DNA of 64,000 nucleotides from G963668185 sp963668185 (GTDB taxonomy: Bacteria > Chloroflexota > Dehalococcoidia > Lucifugimonadales > G963668185), in NCBI GenBank assembly GCA_963668185.1, contig OY764162.1, positions 1,240,001-1,304,000 on the forward strand, in the 5' to 3' direction. Each line of letters starts with the position of its first letter. The first letter of the stretch is position 1. Below the pieces are notes generated by a model. The model was given only the letters and a program-made list of their open reading frames with translations, did no database searches and was not told the origin of the DNA. Below, one piece after another: positions 50,925 through 59,777 of the stretch. Both the position numbers and the translations under genes were made by a program.

Positions 50925-51638
50925 TCAGCAGAGTTCGGTGATTGAGCGGACAATCCTGTCCGGCACTACGTCAGTGTCGCCCGGCAGGCCATCGCCTGCA
51001 GCGTCCACCCAGATGCCCACCATACCCAGGCGCTGTGGCGCGGCGACCTCCCATTCCAGGTTGTCGCCCACCATCCAAGTGTTGGCGGCGTCCACGCCAA
51101 GGCGTTCGAGCGCGTGCAGGTACACGCTGGGGTCCGGCTTGCCTGCACCGAACTCCTCCTCGACCTGGATGTGATCGAAGTACCGCTCGAGCCCCATGCG
51201 GCGGATCTTGGGCCGCTGCACAAGCGTCGAGCCGTTCGTTACCAAGGCAAGCTTCACGCCCCGCGCCTTCAACGTGGCGAGCGCTTTGAGCGCGCCGGGG
51301 TAGGCCCTTACCGAGTCGATGCGAAGCTCCCTGAAGCCGGCGGCCATCTTCTCGCCGACGGCGAGGCTGGTGACGCCCACGCGGGCCAGCGCGCCCGCGC
51401 AGAGTTCGATGAGCATGAGGTCCGGCTCCAACCTACCCTTGCGGTGGCGGTCTTCGTCGCTGAAGTACCAGCGGCGCTCTTCAGTCAGGGCCTCGCGCAG
51501 GGCTTGGGGCGTCAGGCCTTCTACGGACGCCGCGACTGCCTCGCACACCCTGCCCCATGCGTAGTCCATAGCGCCGTTGAGGTCCAGAATAGTGTTATCC
51601 ATGTCGAACAGGATGGCTTTGGGCAGCGGTGCGGTCAT
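50925..51638 (-). CDS. HAD-superfamily hydrolase
   Basis: 237 aa. All HAD motifs are seen: I FDMDNTILDLNG (nucleophile Asp 12), II LVTNGSTLVQRPKIRRMG, III/IV FGAGKPDPSVY and MVGDNLEWEVAAP. Subfamily IA with a helical cap; probably a phosphatase for a small phosphometabolite. ATG start. Confidence 0.92.
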   Translation of the reverse strand: MTAPLPKAILFDMDNTILDLNGAMDYAWGRVCEAVAASVEGLTPQALREALTEERRWYFSDEDRHRKGRLEPDLMLIELCAGALARVGVTSLAVGEKMAAGFRELRIDSVRAYPGALKALATLKARGVKLALVTNGSTLVQRPKIRRMGLERYFDHIQVEEEFGAGKPDPSVYLHALERLGVDAANTWMVGDNLEWEVAAPQRLGMVGIWVDAAGDGLPGDTDVVPDRIVRSITELC

Positions 51639-51677
51639 GCAGGCGCGTCCCAGTTCGAAGTGGACACTGCTGTCACG

Positions 51678-52001
51678 CTATTGGCCGGATGTAGAGGCGT
51701 CGGCCTTGCACTCGGCGCACGGGCAGAGGCGGCGGAGGTCGTCGAATGGGTAGATGCCCGTGTAGTGGCCGTCGCTCCAGAGGAACTGCACGGCGTAGCG
51801 GCCAATCATGAGGTGATCTTCCGCCCGTATGTCGGCGGGCACCGTGGCCGGATCGAGGAGCTTCCGCCTGCTCCACTCCTCCACGCACTCGGCACAACCG
51901 CAGTTCACGCGCAGGTACTTGGCCTCGTACGTGCTGCGATGGCCGTCGCTCCACTCGATAGTGACGCCATCGTCAGACAGGTCGATGTTCTGCACGTTCA
52001 C
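51678..52001 (-). CDS. DUF971-domain protein
   Basis: 107 aa from GTG 52001 (longer frame to 52082 possible). VTIEWSDGHRSTYEAKYLRVNCGCAECV and the final CPCAECKADAS show the two Cys clusters of the DUF971/gamma-butyrobetaine hydroxylase-like N-terminal domain, thought to bind Fe-S or Zn. Function unknown. No partner hydroxylase. Confidence 0.8.
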   Translation of the reverse strand: MNVQNIDLSDDGVTIEWSDGHRSTYEAKYLRVNCGCAECVEEWSRRKLLDPATVPADIRAEDHLMIGRYAVQFLWSDGHYTGIYPFDDLRRLCPCAECKADASTSGQ

Positions 52002-52171
52002 TTGCGGCAAGCGAGCGATCCTTGTCGGTGAGTCCCAGCTTCTACGACGCAGCAAGGGCGGTTGTCCCTCCCAGCATGACAACCGAAACCCATTCTAGCC
52101 TACGCGCTATTCTGCTGTGCGGGCATATGCCGATGCTGTAATATCGACACAAGGGACGCAAGGAGGGATTG

Positions 52172-53086
52172 ATGCGCGGCAAAGACTTTCTGGCTATCGG
52201 CGACCTGGAGTCCGAAGAGATCGGAATGCTGGTCGAGCGAGCGGCCGCGCTCAAGCACGGGGAGCGCCCGCAGGTGTTGGCCGGCAAGGTGCTGGCGCTG
52301 ATCTTCGAGAAGCCTTCTCTGCGGACGCGCGTCAGCTTCGAGGTCGGCATCCGGCAGCTTGGCGGGCAGTGCGTGTACCTCTCGAAGGACGATATCGGGC
52401 TGGGAACCAGGGAGCCTGCCGAGGACGTGGCGAGAGTGCTGGACCGGTGGGTGGACGGAATCGTGGCGAGGGTGTTCTCGCACCGTAGCCTTGAGATACT
52501 TGCCGAGCGCTTCCGAGCGCCGGTCATCAACGCGCTTTCCGACCTGGAGCACCCCTGCCAGGCGGTGGGAGACCTCCTGACAATCAGTGAGCACAAGGGG
52601 GCATTCGACGATGTGCGAGTGGCGTGGGTCGGAGACGGCAACAACGTCTCCGGGAGTCTGGCGCTGGCCTGCGCGTCCGTTGGAGCAGGCTTTGTAATGG
52701 CAACGCCTGAGGGGTACAGACTGCCCTCCCCCGTTTGGGATGAAGCGAGCCGCCGAGCGGCCCGGAACGAGTCCGTAATGGAGTGGACGGCATCGCCGTC
52801 CGAGGCGGTGCAGGGCGCGGATGTCGTCTATACGGACACGTGGGTTAGCATGGGAGACGAGGCAGAGGCGGACGAGCGGAAAGCGGCGTTCGCCGAGTAC
52901 CAGGTGAACGCAGCGCTGATGGACAAGGCAAAGGCAGGCGCCGTATTCATGCACGACATGCCCGCGTACAGGGGGAACGAGATCTCGGAGGGCATGATCG
53001 ACGACGCACGGTCCGTGGTGTTCGACCAGGCGGAGAACAGGCTGCACGGGCAGAATGCCGTTATGGTCGATCTGTTCGGCGGCTAG
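52172..53086 (+). CDS. argF: Ornithine carbamoyltransferase-like
   Basis: 304 aa from ATG 52172 with AGGAGGG upstream. Carbamoyl-phosphate motif FEKPSLRTRVSFE (STRTR variant SLRTR), HPCQAVGD and DTWVSMGDEAEADER are typical of OTC, which makes citrulline in arginine synthesis. The ornithine-binding HCLP is replaced by HDMPAYRG (Asp at about residue 262 in place of Cys). No arg genes adjoin it. A related transcarbamylase with another amine substrate is possible. Confidence 0.85.
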   Translation: MRGKDFLAIGDLESEEIGMLVERAAALKHGERPQVLAGKVLALIFEKPSLRTRVSFEVGIRQLGGQCVYLSKDDIGLGTREPAEDVARVLDRWVDGIVARVFSHRSLEILAERFRAPVINALSDLEHPCQAVGDLLTISEHKGAFDDVRVAWVGDGNNVSGSLALACASVGAGFVMATPEGYRLPSPVWDEASRRAARNESVMEWTASPSEAVQGADVVYTDTWVSMGDEAEADERKAAFAEYQVNAALMDKAKAGAVFMHDMPAYRGNEISEGMIDDARSVVFDQAENRLHGQNAVMVDLFGG

Positions 53087-53102
53087 AGCGCGGAGCTCGT
53101 CT

Positions 53103-54425
53103 TTGAGCAATCCTCTCGTTGCCATACTGGGGCGGCCCAACGTAGGCAAGTCCACCATGTTCAACCGGCTGGTCAACCGGCAGTCGGCCATCGTGTCCGA
53201 CATTGCCGGCACGACCAGAGACAGAGTGAGCATGGAGACGGAATGGGCAGGGCGGCCTCTCATCCTGGTGGACACCGGCGGGCTGGACGTGTTTCCGGAG
53301 ACGGACATCTGGCGGATGGTGAAAGACCAGATCGAGCTGGCCATGGACGAGGCGGACGTGATCCTGTTCGTGGTCGATGCGTCGGAAGGAATCACTAACG
53401 GGGACAGGGACGCCGCCGAGGTGCTCCGGCAGGTGAACAAGTCGGTAGTGCTCGCGGCCAACAAGGCTGACAACGACGAACGGACGGCGCAAGCCGTGGA
53501 GTTCTACGAACTGGGCATGGGAGAGCCCCTGCCCGTGAGCGCGTACCACAACCTGGGCATGGACGTGCTGATGTCGCATGTGACCGACCTGCTGCCGCCG
53601 CCGGTGGAGGACACGAGCCAGGAAACCGATTTCAGCCTGGCGATCGTTGGCAGAACCAACGTGGGCAAGTCGATGCTGACGAACGCCATTCTCGACGACG
53701 ACCGGTCGATCGTGAGCGACGTGCCGGGAACCACGAGGGACGCGCTGGACTCGATCCTCACCACGGATGCCGGCGACGCCCTGCGGCTCATCGACACCGC
53801 CGGCATCCGACGCAGGGGGAAGATCGAGCCTGGCATCGAGAGGTACAGCGTGCTCCGTACGCTCAGGGCCATCGACCGCGCGAACGTCGCGGTTCTGCTG
53901 CTCGACGCGAGCGAGCTTGCCACGGCGCAGGACTCGCACGTAGCTAGCTACGTGCTGGACGCGTACAAGGGGCTGGTGCTGGCAGTCAACAAGTGGGATC
54001 TGGCAAGCGAGTTGGAGTTGAGCAGAGAGGAGGCCGAGAGGGCGATCCGGATGAGGTTCAAGTTCGCGCCTCATGTGCCGATAGTGTACCTGTCGGCGTT
54101 AGAGCGCACCGGCATAGACGAGCTTCTGAGCGTCGCGCGCGGCGTGTACGATGAGTGGACGAAGACTGTGCCGCGCTACGGTCTGAAGCGCGTGGTCATG
54201 GATGCCGTCGCGGAGCATCCGCCGGCAAGCGGCGGGAGAAGGCAACTCAAGATACTCGGAGTAGCCCAGGACTCGTCCGCGCCGCCATCGTTCACGTTCT
54301 ACGTGAACATGTCCGAGCTGGTGCACTTTTCGTACCGCCGATACTTGGAGAACGCGCTTCGCAGAGCATACGGCTTTGAAGGGAACCGATTGAGAATGCG
54401 CTTCAAGGGCAGGCGCGACCGTTGA
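53103..54425 (+). CDS. der: Ribosome-biogenesis GTPase Der
   Basis: 440 aa with two tandem GTPase domains (P-loops GRPNVGKST and GRTNVGKSM; DTGG and DTAG switch motifs; NKAD and NKWD) and a KH-like C-terminal domain ending RLRMRFKGRRDR. Acts in 50S subunit assembly. TTG start at 53103 with GGAG 8 nt upstream. Overlaps plsY as TTGA; der-plsY-gpsA is a widely conserved order. Confidence 0.97.
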   Translation: MSNPLVAILGRPNVGKSTMFNRLVNRQSAIVSDIAGTTRDRVSMETEWAGRPLILVDTGGLDVFPETDIWRMVKDQIELAMDEADVILFVVDASEGITNGDRDAAEVLRQVNKSVVLAANKADNDERTAQAVEFYELGMGEPLPVSAYHNLGMDVLMSHVTDLLPPPVEDTSQETDFSLAIVGRTNVGKSMLTNAILDDDRSIVSDVPGTTRDALDSILTTDAGDALRLIDTAGIRRRGKIEPGIERYSVLRTLRAIDRANVAVLLLDASELATAQDSHVASYVLDAYKGLVLAVNKWDLASELELSREEAERAIRMRFKFAPHVPIVYLSALERTGIDELLSVARGVYDEWTKTVPRYGLKRVVMDAVAEHPPASGGRRQLKILGVAQDSSAPPSFTFYVNMSELVHFSYRRYLENALRRAYGFEGNRLRMRFKGRRDR

Positions 54426-55090
54426 ACGAGAACCTCGTGGACTGCCTCATTTTCGTGCCCATCGGGTATGCGCTCGGCTCGCTGCCCTTCGGTCTTATGG
54501 CCGGCTACCTCTTCGGCGCGGGCGACATTCGACGCGTTGGAAGCGGGAAGAGCGGCATGACGAACGTCATGCGGACGGTTGGATACAAGGTGGGCGTCGT
54601 GGTGTTGTTCCTGGACATGGGGAAGTCGGTCGGGGCGATTGCGCTGGCCCGATACGGCTTCGATGCCTTCGACGGCGCGGTGGCCGGAGCCGGCCTCAGC
54701 GCTCTGGCCGGTCACGTCTGGCCTGTGTTCTCCGGGTTCAAGGGCGGCCGCGGCGTAGCGCCCGGATGGGGCGGACTCATCATACTCTCGCCAATCTCGG
54801 GCCTCGCGGCCACGGTGTTGGGGCTGTCGATCGTCGGACTCACGCGCTATGTTTCACTGGCGTCTATCACGTCGGCGGTAAGCGGTTCGGTCATCCTGAT
54901 CGTGCTGGCCGCGATTGGGCGAGAGCCGTTCGACTACATGTGGTACGGGATGATAGGAGCGCCGCTGATCGTGTACCTGCACAGAGACAACATAAGAAGG
55001 CTCCTGAGGGGCGAGGAGCGGAAGCTCGGCCAGCGCGTGCCTACGGAAGGCGAGGACGGAGCGGAGGCAACAAGCGAAGGAAGCGAGTAG
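54422..55090 (+). CDS. plsY: Glycerol-3-phosphate acyltransferase PlsY
   Basis: 222 aa, membrane-embedded enzyme that transfers acyl groups from acyl-phosphate to glycerol-3-phosphate. Motifs: GSGKSGMTNVMRTVG (family GSGNxGATNxxR variant) and FKGGRGVAPGWGG. Five or so transmembrane segments. Hydrophilic tail of about 30 residues. TTG start coupled to der. Confidence 0.94.
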   Translation: MNENLVDCLIFVPIGYALGSLPFGLMAGYLFGAGDIRRVGSGKSGMTNVMRTVGYKVGVVVLFLDMGKSVGAIALARYGFDAFDGAVAGAGLSALAGHVWPVFSGFKGGRGVAPGWGGLIILSPISGLAATVLGLSIVGLTRYVSLASITSAVSGSVILIVLAAIGREPFDYMWYGMIGAPLIVYLHRDNIRRLLRGEERKLGQRVPTEGEDGAEATSEGSE

Positions 55091-55096
55091 CGGACC

Positions 55097-56104
55097 TTGG
55101 CTCAAGTAGGCGTCTGTGGCGCGACAACCTGGGGAACGACTCTGGCCGTGTTGATAGCCCGTAACGGCCACGCTGTCCGGTTGCTGACGCGTTCCGAGGA
55201 GGAGGCCGACGCGCTGAACTCGGCCCGCGAGAACCGGCGATTCACCCCGGGCGTTCCGTTCCCTGAGAGCCTCGAGACGACTTCATCGCCGGGCCGTGCG
55301 TTCGAGGAGGCGGAGCTTACCGTAGTCGCGGTGCCGTCGCAGACGTTTCGTGAGAATGTGCGGCGGATCGCCGGGGCTTTGCGGCCGCCCACGGTTGTGG
55401 TCAGCGCCACGAAGGGACTCGAGGTTGGCAGCGGCAAGCGCATGAGCCAGATCCTTGCCGAAGAACTGGACGCCGGGCTGAGCGGAAGTGTGTGCGCGCT
55501 ATCGGGGCCCAACCTGGCGCGGGAGATCAACGAAGGTAAGCACTCGGCTACCGTCATCGCGTCCGAGTCGACCGAAGCGGCGACGAAGGCGCAGGAGATC
55601 ATCAACTCGCATCGCTTTCGCGTCTATACGAGCGAGGACCTCACCGGCGTGGAGTGCGCCGGGGCGCTCAAGAACGTCATCGCGCTGGGGGCGGGCGTTT
55701 GCGACGGCCTGATGTTCGGGGACAACGCCAAGGCGGCGTTTCTGACCAGGGGACTTGCCGAGATCACGCGGCTTGGCGCTGCCATGGGCGCGGAACCGAT
55801 GACCTTCGCGGGACTTGCCGGAATGGGAGACCTGATCGCCACGTGCGCGGGCGGACTCAGCCGCAACCACAGCGTCGGCAGGCTTCTGGCTGAGGGCAAG
55901 ACGCTGGATGAGATACGGGAAGGCATGGACAACATCGCCGAAGGGGTGGAGACAACGCGGGCAGCCGTGGAGCTCGGCAGAAAGTTGGAGGTCGAGATGC
56001 CCATCGCCCAGGCGGCTCATGACGTGCTCTTTGAGCGGCTGCCTCTCCAGGATGTCATCCGCGCCCTGATGACCCGCGCCCCGATTCCCGAATTGGCCGT
56101 GTAG
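55097..56104 (+). CDS. gpsA: Glycerol-3-phosphate dehydrogenase [NAD(P)+]
   Basis: 335 aa, full length. Reduces dihydroxyacetone phosphate to sn-glycerol-3-phosphate, feeding PlsY next door. Nucleotide-binding GVCGATTWGTTLAVLIA, SATKGLEV, CALSGPNLAREI, and the catalytic Lys in CAGALKNVIALGAG. TTG start 6 nt after plsY. Confidence 0.96.
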   Translation: MAQVGVCGATTWGTTLAVLIARNGHAVRLLTRSEEEADALNSARENRRFTPGVPFPESLETTSSPGRAFEEAELTVVAVPSQTFRENVRRIAGALRPPTVVVSATKGLEVGSGKRMSQILAEELDAGLSGSVCALSGPNLAREINEGKHSATVIASESTEAATKAQEIINSHRFRVYTSEDLTGVECAGALKNVIALGAGVCDGLMFGDNAKAAFLTRGLAEITRLGAAMGAEPMTFAGLAGMGDLIATCAGGLSRNHSVGRLLAEGKTLDEIREGMDNIAEGVETTRAAVELGRKLEVEMPIAQAAHDVLFERLPLQDVIRALMTRAPIPELAV

Positions 56105-56210
56105 GGTTTTCCTGTAGCCCATCATAGTAGCCGACCGAACGTAGGGCGGGCCGCGTGCCTCCTATCAGCCATGCTGGCCCCTTGCTAAACTTGAGATCTG
56201 AGCCAGAACG

Positions 56211-56795
56211 TTGAATGAGGTCCATTACGACTTGTTTCGACATCGGATCGATCAACATACCGAGTTGCGGCAGGTGGACGAGGAGCAGGCCGTAGAGTTG
56301 AGCCGCCTCGTTGACAGGAACCGGGAGCACTTGCGCGAGTGGCTTCAGTGGGTCGATAACAGCCGGACCACGCAGGACAGCAGGGACTTCCTGCGCGAGG
56401 TACGCAAGATGTACCGGGACTCGCGCACGGTCACGGCCGGAATATGGCATCGCGAGCGGCTGTCGGGCATGGTCGGACTGAACGATATCGACTGGGCCAA
56501 CAGATCGACGAGGTTTGGCTACTGGCTGGACGCCGGTCTCCAGGGCGAAGGAATCATGACCAGAGCGTGCCAAGCGCTCATTGAGCATGTGTTTAATGAC
56601 CTGGAACTCAACAGGATTGAGATCGAGGCGGCGGTAGAGAACGTGAGGAGTAGAGCCATTCCGGAGCGGCTGGGCTTTCAACTCGATGGCGTACGCAGGG
56701 AGGCGCAGTTCCTGAACGGGCGGTACGTGGACATTGCGGTTTACGGGATGACGGCCAGCGAGTGGCATGCACGTGAGCGGAGGCGCTCCGGCTAG
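56211..56795 (+). CDS. GNAT acetyltransferase, RimJ/RimL-like
   Basis: 194 aa. GNAT fold: the beta4/alpha3 pattern FGYWLDAGLQGEGIMTRACQALIEHVFNDLELNRIEIEAAVENVRSRAIPERLGF, with a G-x-G-type acetyl-CoA loop, is clear. Related proteins acetylate the N-termini of ribosomal proteins or small molecules. TTG start without a good ribosome site; could also start later. Confidence 0.85.
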   Translation: MNEVHYDLFRHRIDQHTELRQVDEEQAVELSRLVDRNREHLREWLQWVDNSRTTQDSRDFLREVRKMYRDSRTVTAGIWHRERLSGMVGLNDIDWANRSTRFGYWLDAGLQGEGIMTRACQALIEHVFNDLELNRIEIEAAVENVRSRAIPERLGFQLDGVRREAQFLNGRYVDIAVYGMTASEWHARERRRSG

Positions 56796-56796
56796 C

Positions 56797-57588
56797 TCAA
56801 GAGTCCCACTCTCCAAGTTGGAACATTGCCGCGGCCACAGCTGCTATGCCTGCTGTCTCCGCCCTGAGCACGCGAGGCCCCAGCGATACGGGCAGGACTC
56901 CACTTGCCGCGGCGTACTTGACTTCAGCTTCCGTGTAGCCGCCTTCCGGGCCGATAAACACTGACAGGGCGTCCAGGTCGCCATGCCGCTGCCGGAGTTC
57001 GCGCAAGCCACGCCCAAGGCCTGTTCTTCTCTCGTTTTCCCAAAGAATGATCGACGGACCGGACGCCCCGCCGCATGCATCTTTGAACGAGCGTGGGGTT
57101 GAAAGACCCGGCAGGCGGCCTCTCTCGGACTGCTCGGCGGCCTCGAGAATGATGCGCCGCCAGCGCTCCAGCTTCGAATGCTCCCTGCCGGGGTTGCGTA
57201 CTGACGCGACCGACCGCTCGCAAGCCACGGGCACGAAACCCGAGACGCCAAGTTCAACGCACTTCTGAATAGCTAGCTCGAATCTCTGGGACTTCAGCAA
57301 CGCCTGGTAGAGCGTGATCTTGACGCGAGGCTCGCCGGCCGAGGCCGCGCTCTCCAGCACGCGGCCCGTCGTTTCCGAAGAGTGGACCTTAACCAGTTCG
57401 ACGAGGTGTTGACTGCCGGTATCGTCCAGGACTACCACCTGCTTGTCGGGCCGGAGCCTGAGCACGCGTGAGATCTGGTATGAAGCGCGCCGATCGAGTC
57501 GAACCTGTCCGTTTGAGATAAGAGACGGGTCCTGGAAGAACCGGTGCAGTCCTGCCCATCTCCGGACTGTTTTCAGGCTAGCGTTCAA
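56797..57588 (-). CDS. rsmE: 16S rRNA m3U1498 methyltransferase RsmE
   Basis: 263 aa, SPOUT-class methyltransferase. LHRFFQDPSLISNGQVRLDRRASYQISRVLRLRPDKQVVVLDD is the N-terminal PUA-like part. SAM-binding knot: SVFIGPEGGYTEAEV and VSLGPRVLRAETAGI. TTG start overlapping the prmA stop by 11 nt. Last gene of the hrcA operon. Confidence 0.93.
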   Translation of the reverse strand: MNASLKTVRRWAGLHRFFQDPSLISNGQVRLDRRASYQISRVLRLRPDKQVVVLDDTGSQHLVELVKVHSSETTGRVLESAASAGEPRVKITLYQALLKSQRFELAIQKCVELGVSGFVPVACERSVASVRNPGREHSKLERWRRIILEAAEQSERGRLPGLSTPRSFKDACGGASGPSIILWENERRTGLGRGLRELRQRHGDLDALSVFIGPEGGYTEAEVKYAAASGVLPVSLGPRVLRAETAGIAAVAAAMFQLGEWDS

Positions 57589-58504
57589 CGTGCATGGAAC
57601 CCGTTGGGGCGGAGTAGATCAAGGCCACCCAGTCGTCACTCCACATCTCGTCAACCGGCATCAGGCCGGCGCGTTCGAGCTTGCCTGACACCTCATCCCT
57701 CCGGCCACCGATGATGCCGGAGACGACAACGTAGCCTCCGGGCGCGACGGCTTGCACAAACAGGGCGGACATTTCGGACACGACTTTAGCGGAGATGTTG
57801 GCCAGAACAATGTCGTAGCCACGCCCTTGCCTTCCGTCATCTTCGAGCGTCCCATGGATGATCGAAACGATGCCCTCCACGCCGTTGCGAACCGCGTTTT
57901 CCCTGGCGACTCGTGCTCCCGCCTCCTCGATTTCGTAGCCGACGACCTCAAGAGATCCCAGCTTGGCAGAGGCGATGGCGAGTATCCCTGAGCCGCAGCC
58001 AACGTCCAGCACGCGGTGGCCCGGTTGCACGAGCGTTTCGACAGCCTCGAGGCACATCCTGGTCGTCGGATGATGGCCGGTGCCGAACGCCATGCCGGGG
58101 TCTAAGCTGATCACAATCTCATCCGGCTGGGGGCGATGGTCCCGCCAGGTTGGGCAGATGACAATGCGCCGTCCAACCCGCAGAACGTGGAAGTGGCGTT
58201 TCCAGGACTCCTGCCACTCCTCCTCTTCGATGACGCGTTCATTCAGGGGCGGCAGGGGCACGACGCTGGCGACGAGTTGGACGGCTACCGCAATGCGTTC
58301 GCGGCGCTGGTCGGCGGTCGAGTCCAGCGGGAGGTATGCGCGGACGACCACGTCGGCGCCTTCGGGCTGGGACTCGCCTTCGTCGGGATTGAATCCGCCG
58401 ACCGACTCCAGGGCAACGCCGCCGTGGCCGTACCTGTGAAAGATCTGAGATAGCGGCTCTACGAACTCGGGAGGCGTCTGGACGCTGAGCTCAATCCACT
58501 TCAA
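57578..58504 (-). CDS. prmA: Ribosomal protein L11 methyltransferase PrmA
   Basis: 308 aa from TTG 58504, 16 nt after dnaJ. N-terminal substrate-recognition domain, then the SAM-binding core: GMAFGTGHHPTTRMCLEA, VLDVGCGSGILAIASAKLG and VLANISAKVV. Methylates uL11. prmA next to dnaJ and rsmE is a conserved association. Confidence 0.93.
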   Translation of the reverse strand: MKWIELSVQTPPEFVEPLSQIFHRYGHGGVALESVGGFNPDEGESQPEGADVVVRAYLPLDSTADQRRERIAVAVQLVASVVPLPPLNERVIEEEEWQESWKRHFHVLRVGRRIVICPTWRDHRPQPDEIVISLDPGMAFGTGHHPTTRMCLEAVETLVQPGHRVLDVGCGSGILAIASAKLGSLEVVGYEIEEAGARVARENAVRNGVEGIVSIIHGTLEDDGRQGRGYDIVLANISAKVVSEMSALFVQAVAPGGYVVVSGIIGGRRDEVSGKLERAGLMPVDEMWSDDWVALIYSAPTGSMHVER

Positions 58505-58520
58505 AAGGATTGGTTCCGGG

Positions 58521-59657
58521 CTATCCGCCCAGGAAGTCCTTGATCTTGCCGGACCAGCCTTTGGCTTCCCTGAACTCGAAGTCGCCTGAGTCTTCCAGCG
58601 TGCCCGCAAGCTGCTCCAGCAGGAGCCTTTGAGACTCGTCCAGCGTCTCGGGCGTCTCCACGACTACGGCGACTAACTGATCGCCGCGGCGTCGCGGGTT
58701 CCGCAACTGCGGCACACCCTTGCCAGCAAGCCTGAAGACCCTGCCGGACTGCGTACCGGGGGGCACCTCGATCTCGGCCTCGCCTTCCAACGTTGGAACG
58801 GTTATCACGCCGCCGAGGGCAGCCTGGGCGATGTTCAGATTCCGGGTGAGCACGATGTGGTCGCCTTCTCGCTCGAATACGTCGTGCGGCCCGACGTTCA
58901 CGGAGACGAACAGGTCGCCCGGAGGACCGCCGTTGGTCCCGGGCTCGCCCTCGTTGCTGAGACGTATGCGCGTGCCGGTCTCTATGCCGGGCGGAATTGA
59001 GACGGCGAGCTTGCGGCGCCGCTTCTCTCTGCCGGAGGCGAAGCAGGTCGTGCAGGGCTCGCTGATGGTCTTGCCCTCTCCGCGGCATACGTTGCAGGTC
59101 GAGACCTGTACGAACTGCCCGAAGACGCTCTGCTGCGTCCGCCGGACCTGGCCCGCTCCACCGCAGTTGGCGCACGTGGCCGCCTCCGAGCCCGGTTCGC
59201 TTCTGGCTCCGCTGCACCGGCTGCAGACTTCCATTCGCTGGACCTCGAACTCCTTCTCCGCCCCGAAGACCGCGTCTTCGAACTCAACGGTGAACTCGTA
59301 AGAGAGATTGGCTCCCCTGGTTGCCGTGGTGGTCCGGGCCGAGCCGCCGAAGCCCCCGAAGAACGCATCGAAGATGTCCCCGAAGCCGCCGAAGTTCTCA
59401 AAGCCATCGAACCCGCGGCCTCCGTTTCCGCCGACGCCTGCGTGGCCGAAGCGGTCGTAGTTCCGCCGCTGCTCCTGGTTTGTGAGGACCTGGTAGGCCT
59501 CGTTGATTTCCTTGAACTTCTCGCTGGCGTCCGGGCTTTTGTTGCGGTCAGGGTGGTACTTCAGAGCCAGCTTCCTGAACGCTTTGCGTATGTCCTCTTC
59601 GGAGGCGCCCTTGGAAACGCCCAGAACGTCGTAGTAGTCGCGCTTTTGAGTGGTCAT
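58521..59657 (-). CDS. dnaJ: Chaperone protein DnaJ
   Basis: 378 aa. J-domain with HPD in KLALKYHPDRNKSPDASEKF, Gly/Phe-rich linker (FDGFENFGGFGDIFDAFFGGFGG), zinc-finger domain with four Cys pairs (CSRC, CANC, CNVC, CTTC; the first and last lack the usual Gly of CxxCxGxG), and the substrate-binding C-terminal region. Stimulates DnaK. dnaK and grpE are not next to it; hrcA lies 120 nt upstream on the same strand. Confidence 0.96.
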   Translation of the reverse strand: MTTQKRDYYDVLGVSKGASEEDIRKAFRKLALKYHPDRNKSPDASEKFKEINEAYQVLTNQEQRRNYDRFGHAGVGGNGGRGFDGFENFGGFGDIFDAFFGGFGGSARTTTATRGANLSYEFTVEFEDAVFGAEKEFEVQRMEVCSRCSGARSEPGSEAATCANCGGAGQVRRTQQSVFGQFVQVSTCNVCRGEGKTISEPCTTCFASGREKRRRKLAVSIPPGIETGTRIRLSNEGEPGTNGGPPGDLFVSVNVGPHDVFEREGDHIVLTRNLNIAQAALGGVITVPTLEGEAEIEVPPGTQSGRVFRLAGKGVPQLRNPRRRGDQLVAVVVETPETLDESQRLLLEQLAGTLEDSGDFEFREAKGWSGKIKDFLGG

Positions 59658-59777
59658 TCGGAATCCGACGCAGTAATGCTAGGCTAGATTATATGGACGG
59701 GCCGCATACCCTACAAGCTATCGGAGAGGCTGTCGCAGGGGCCGCGCCGTACAGAGACCGGACGAGCGTAAGGGTGG

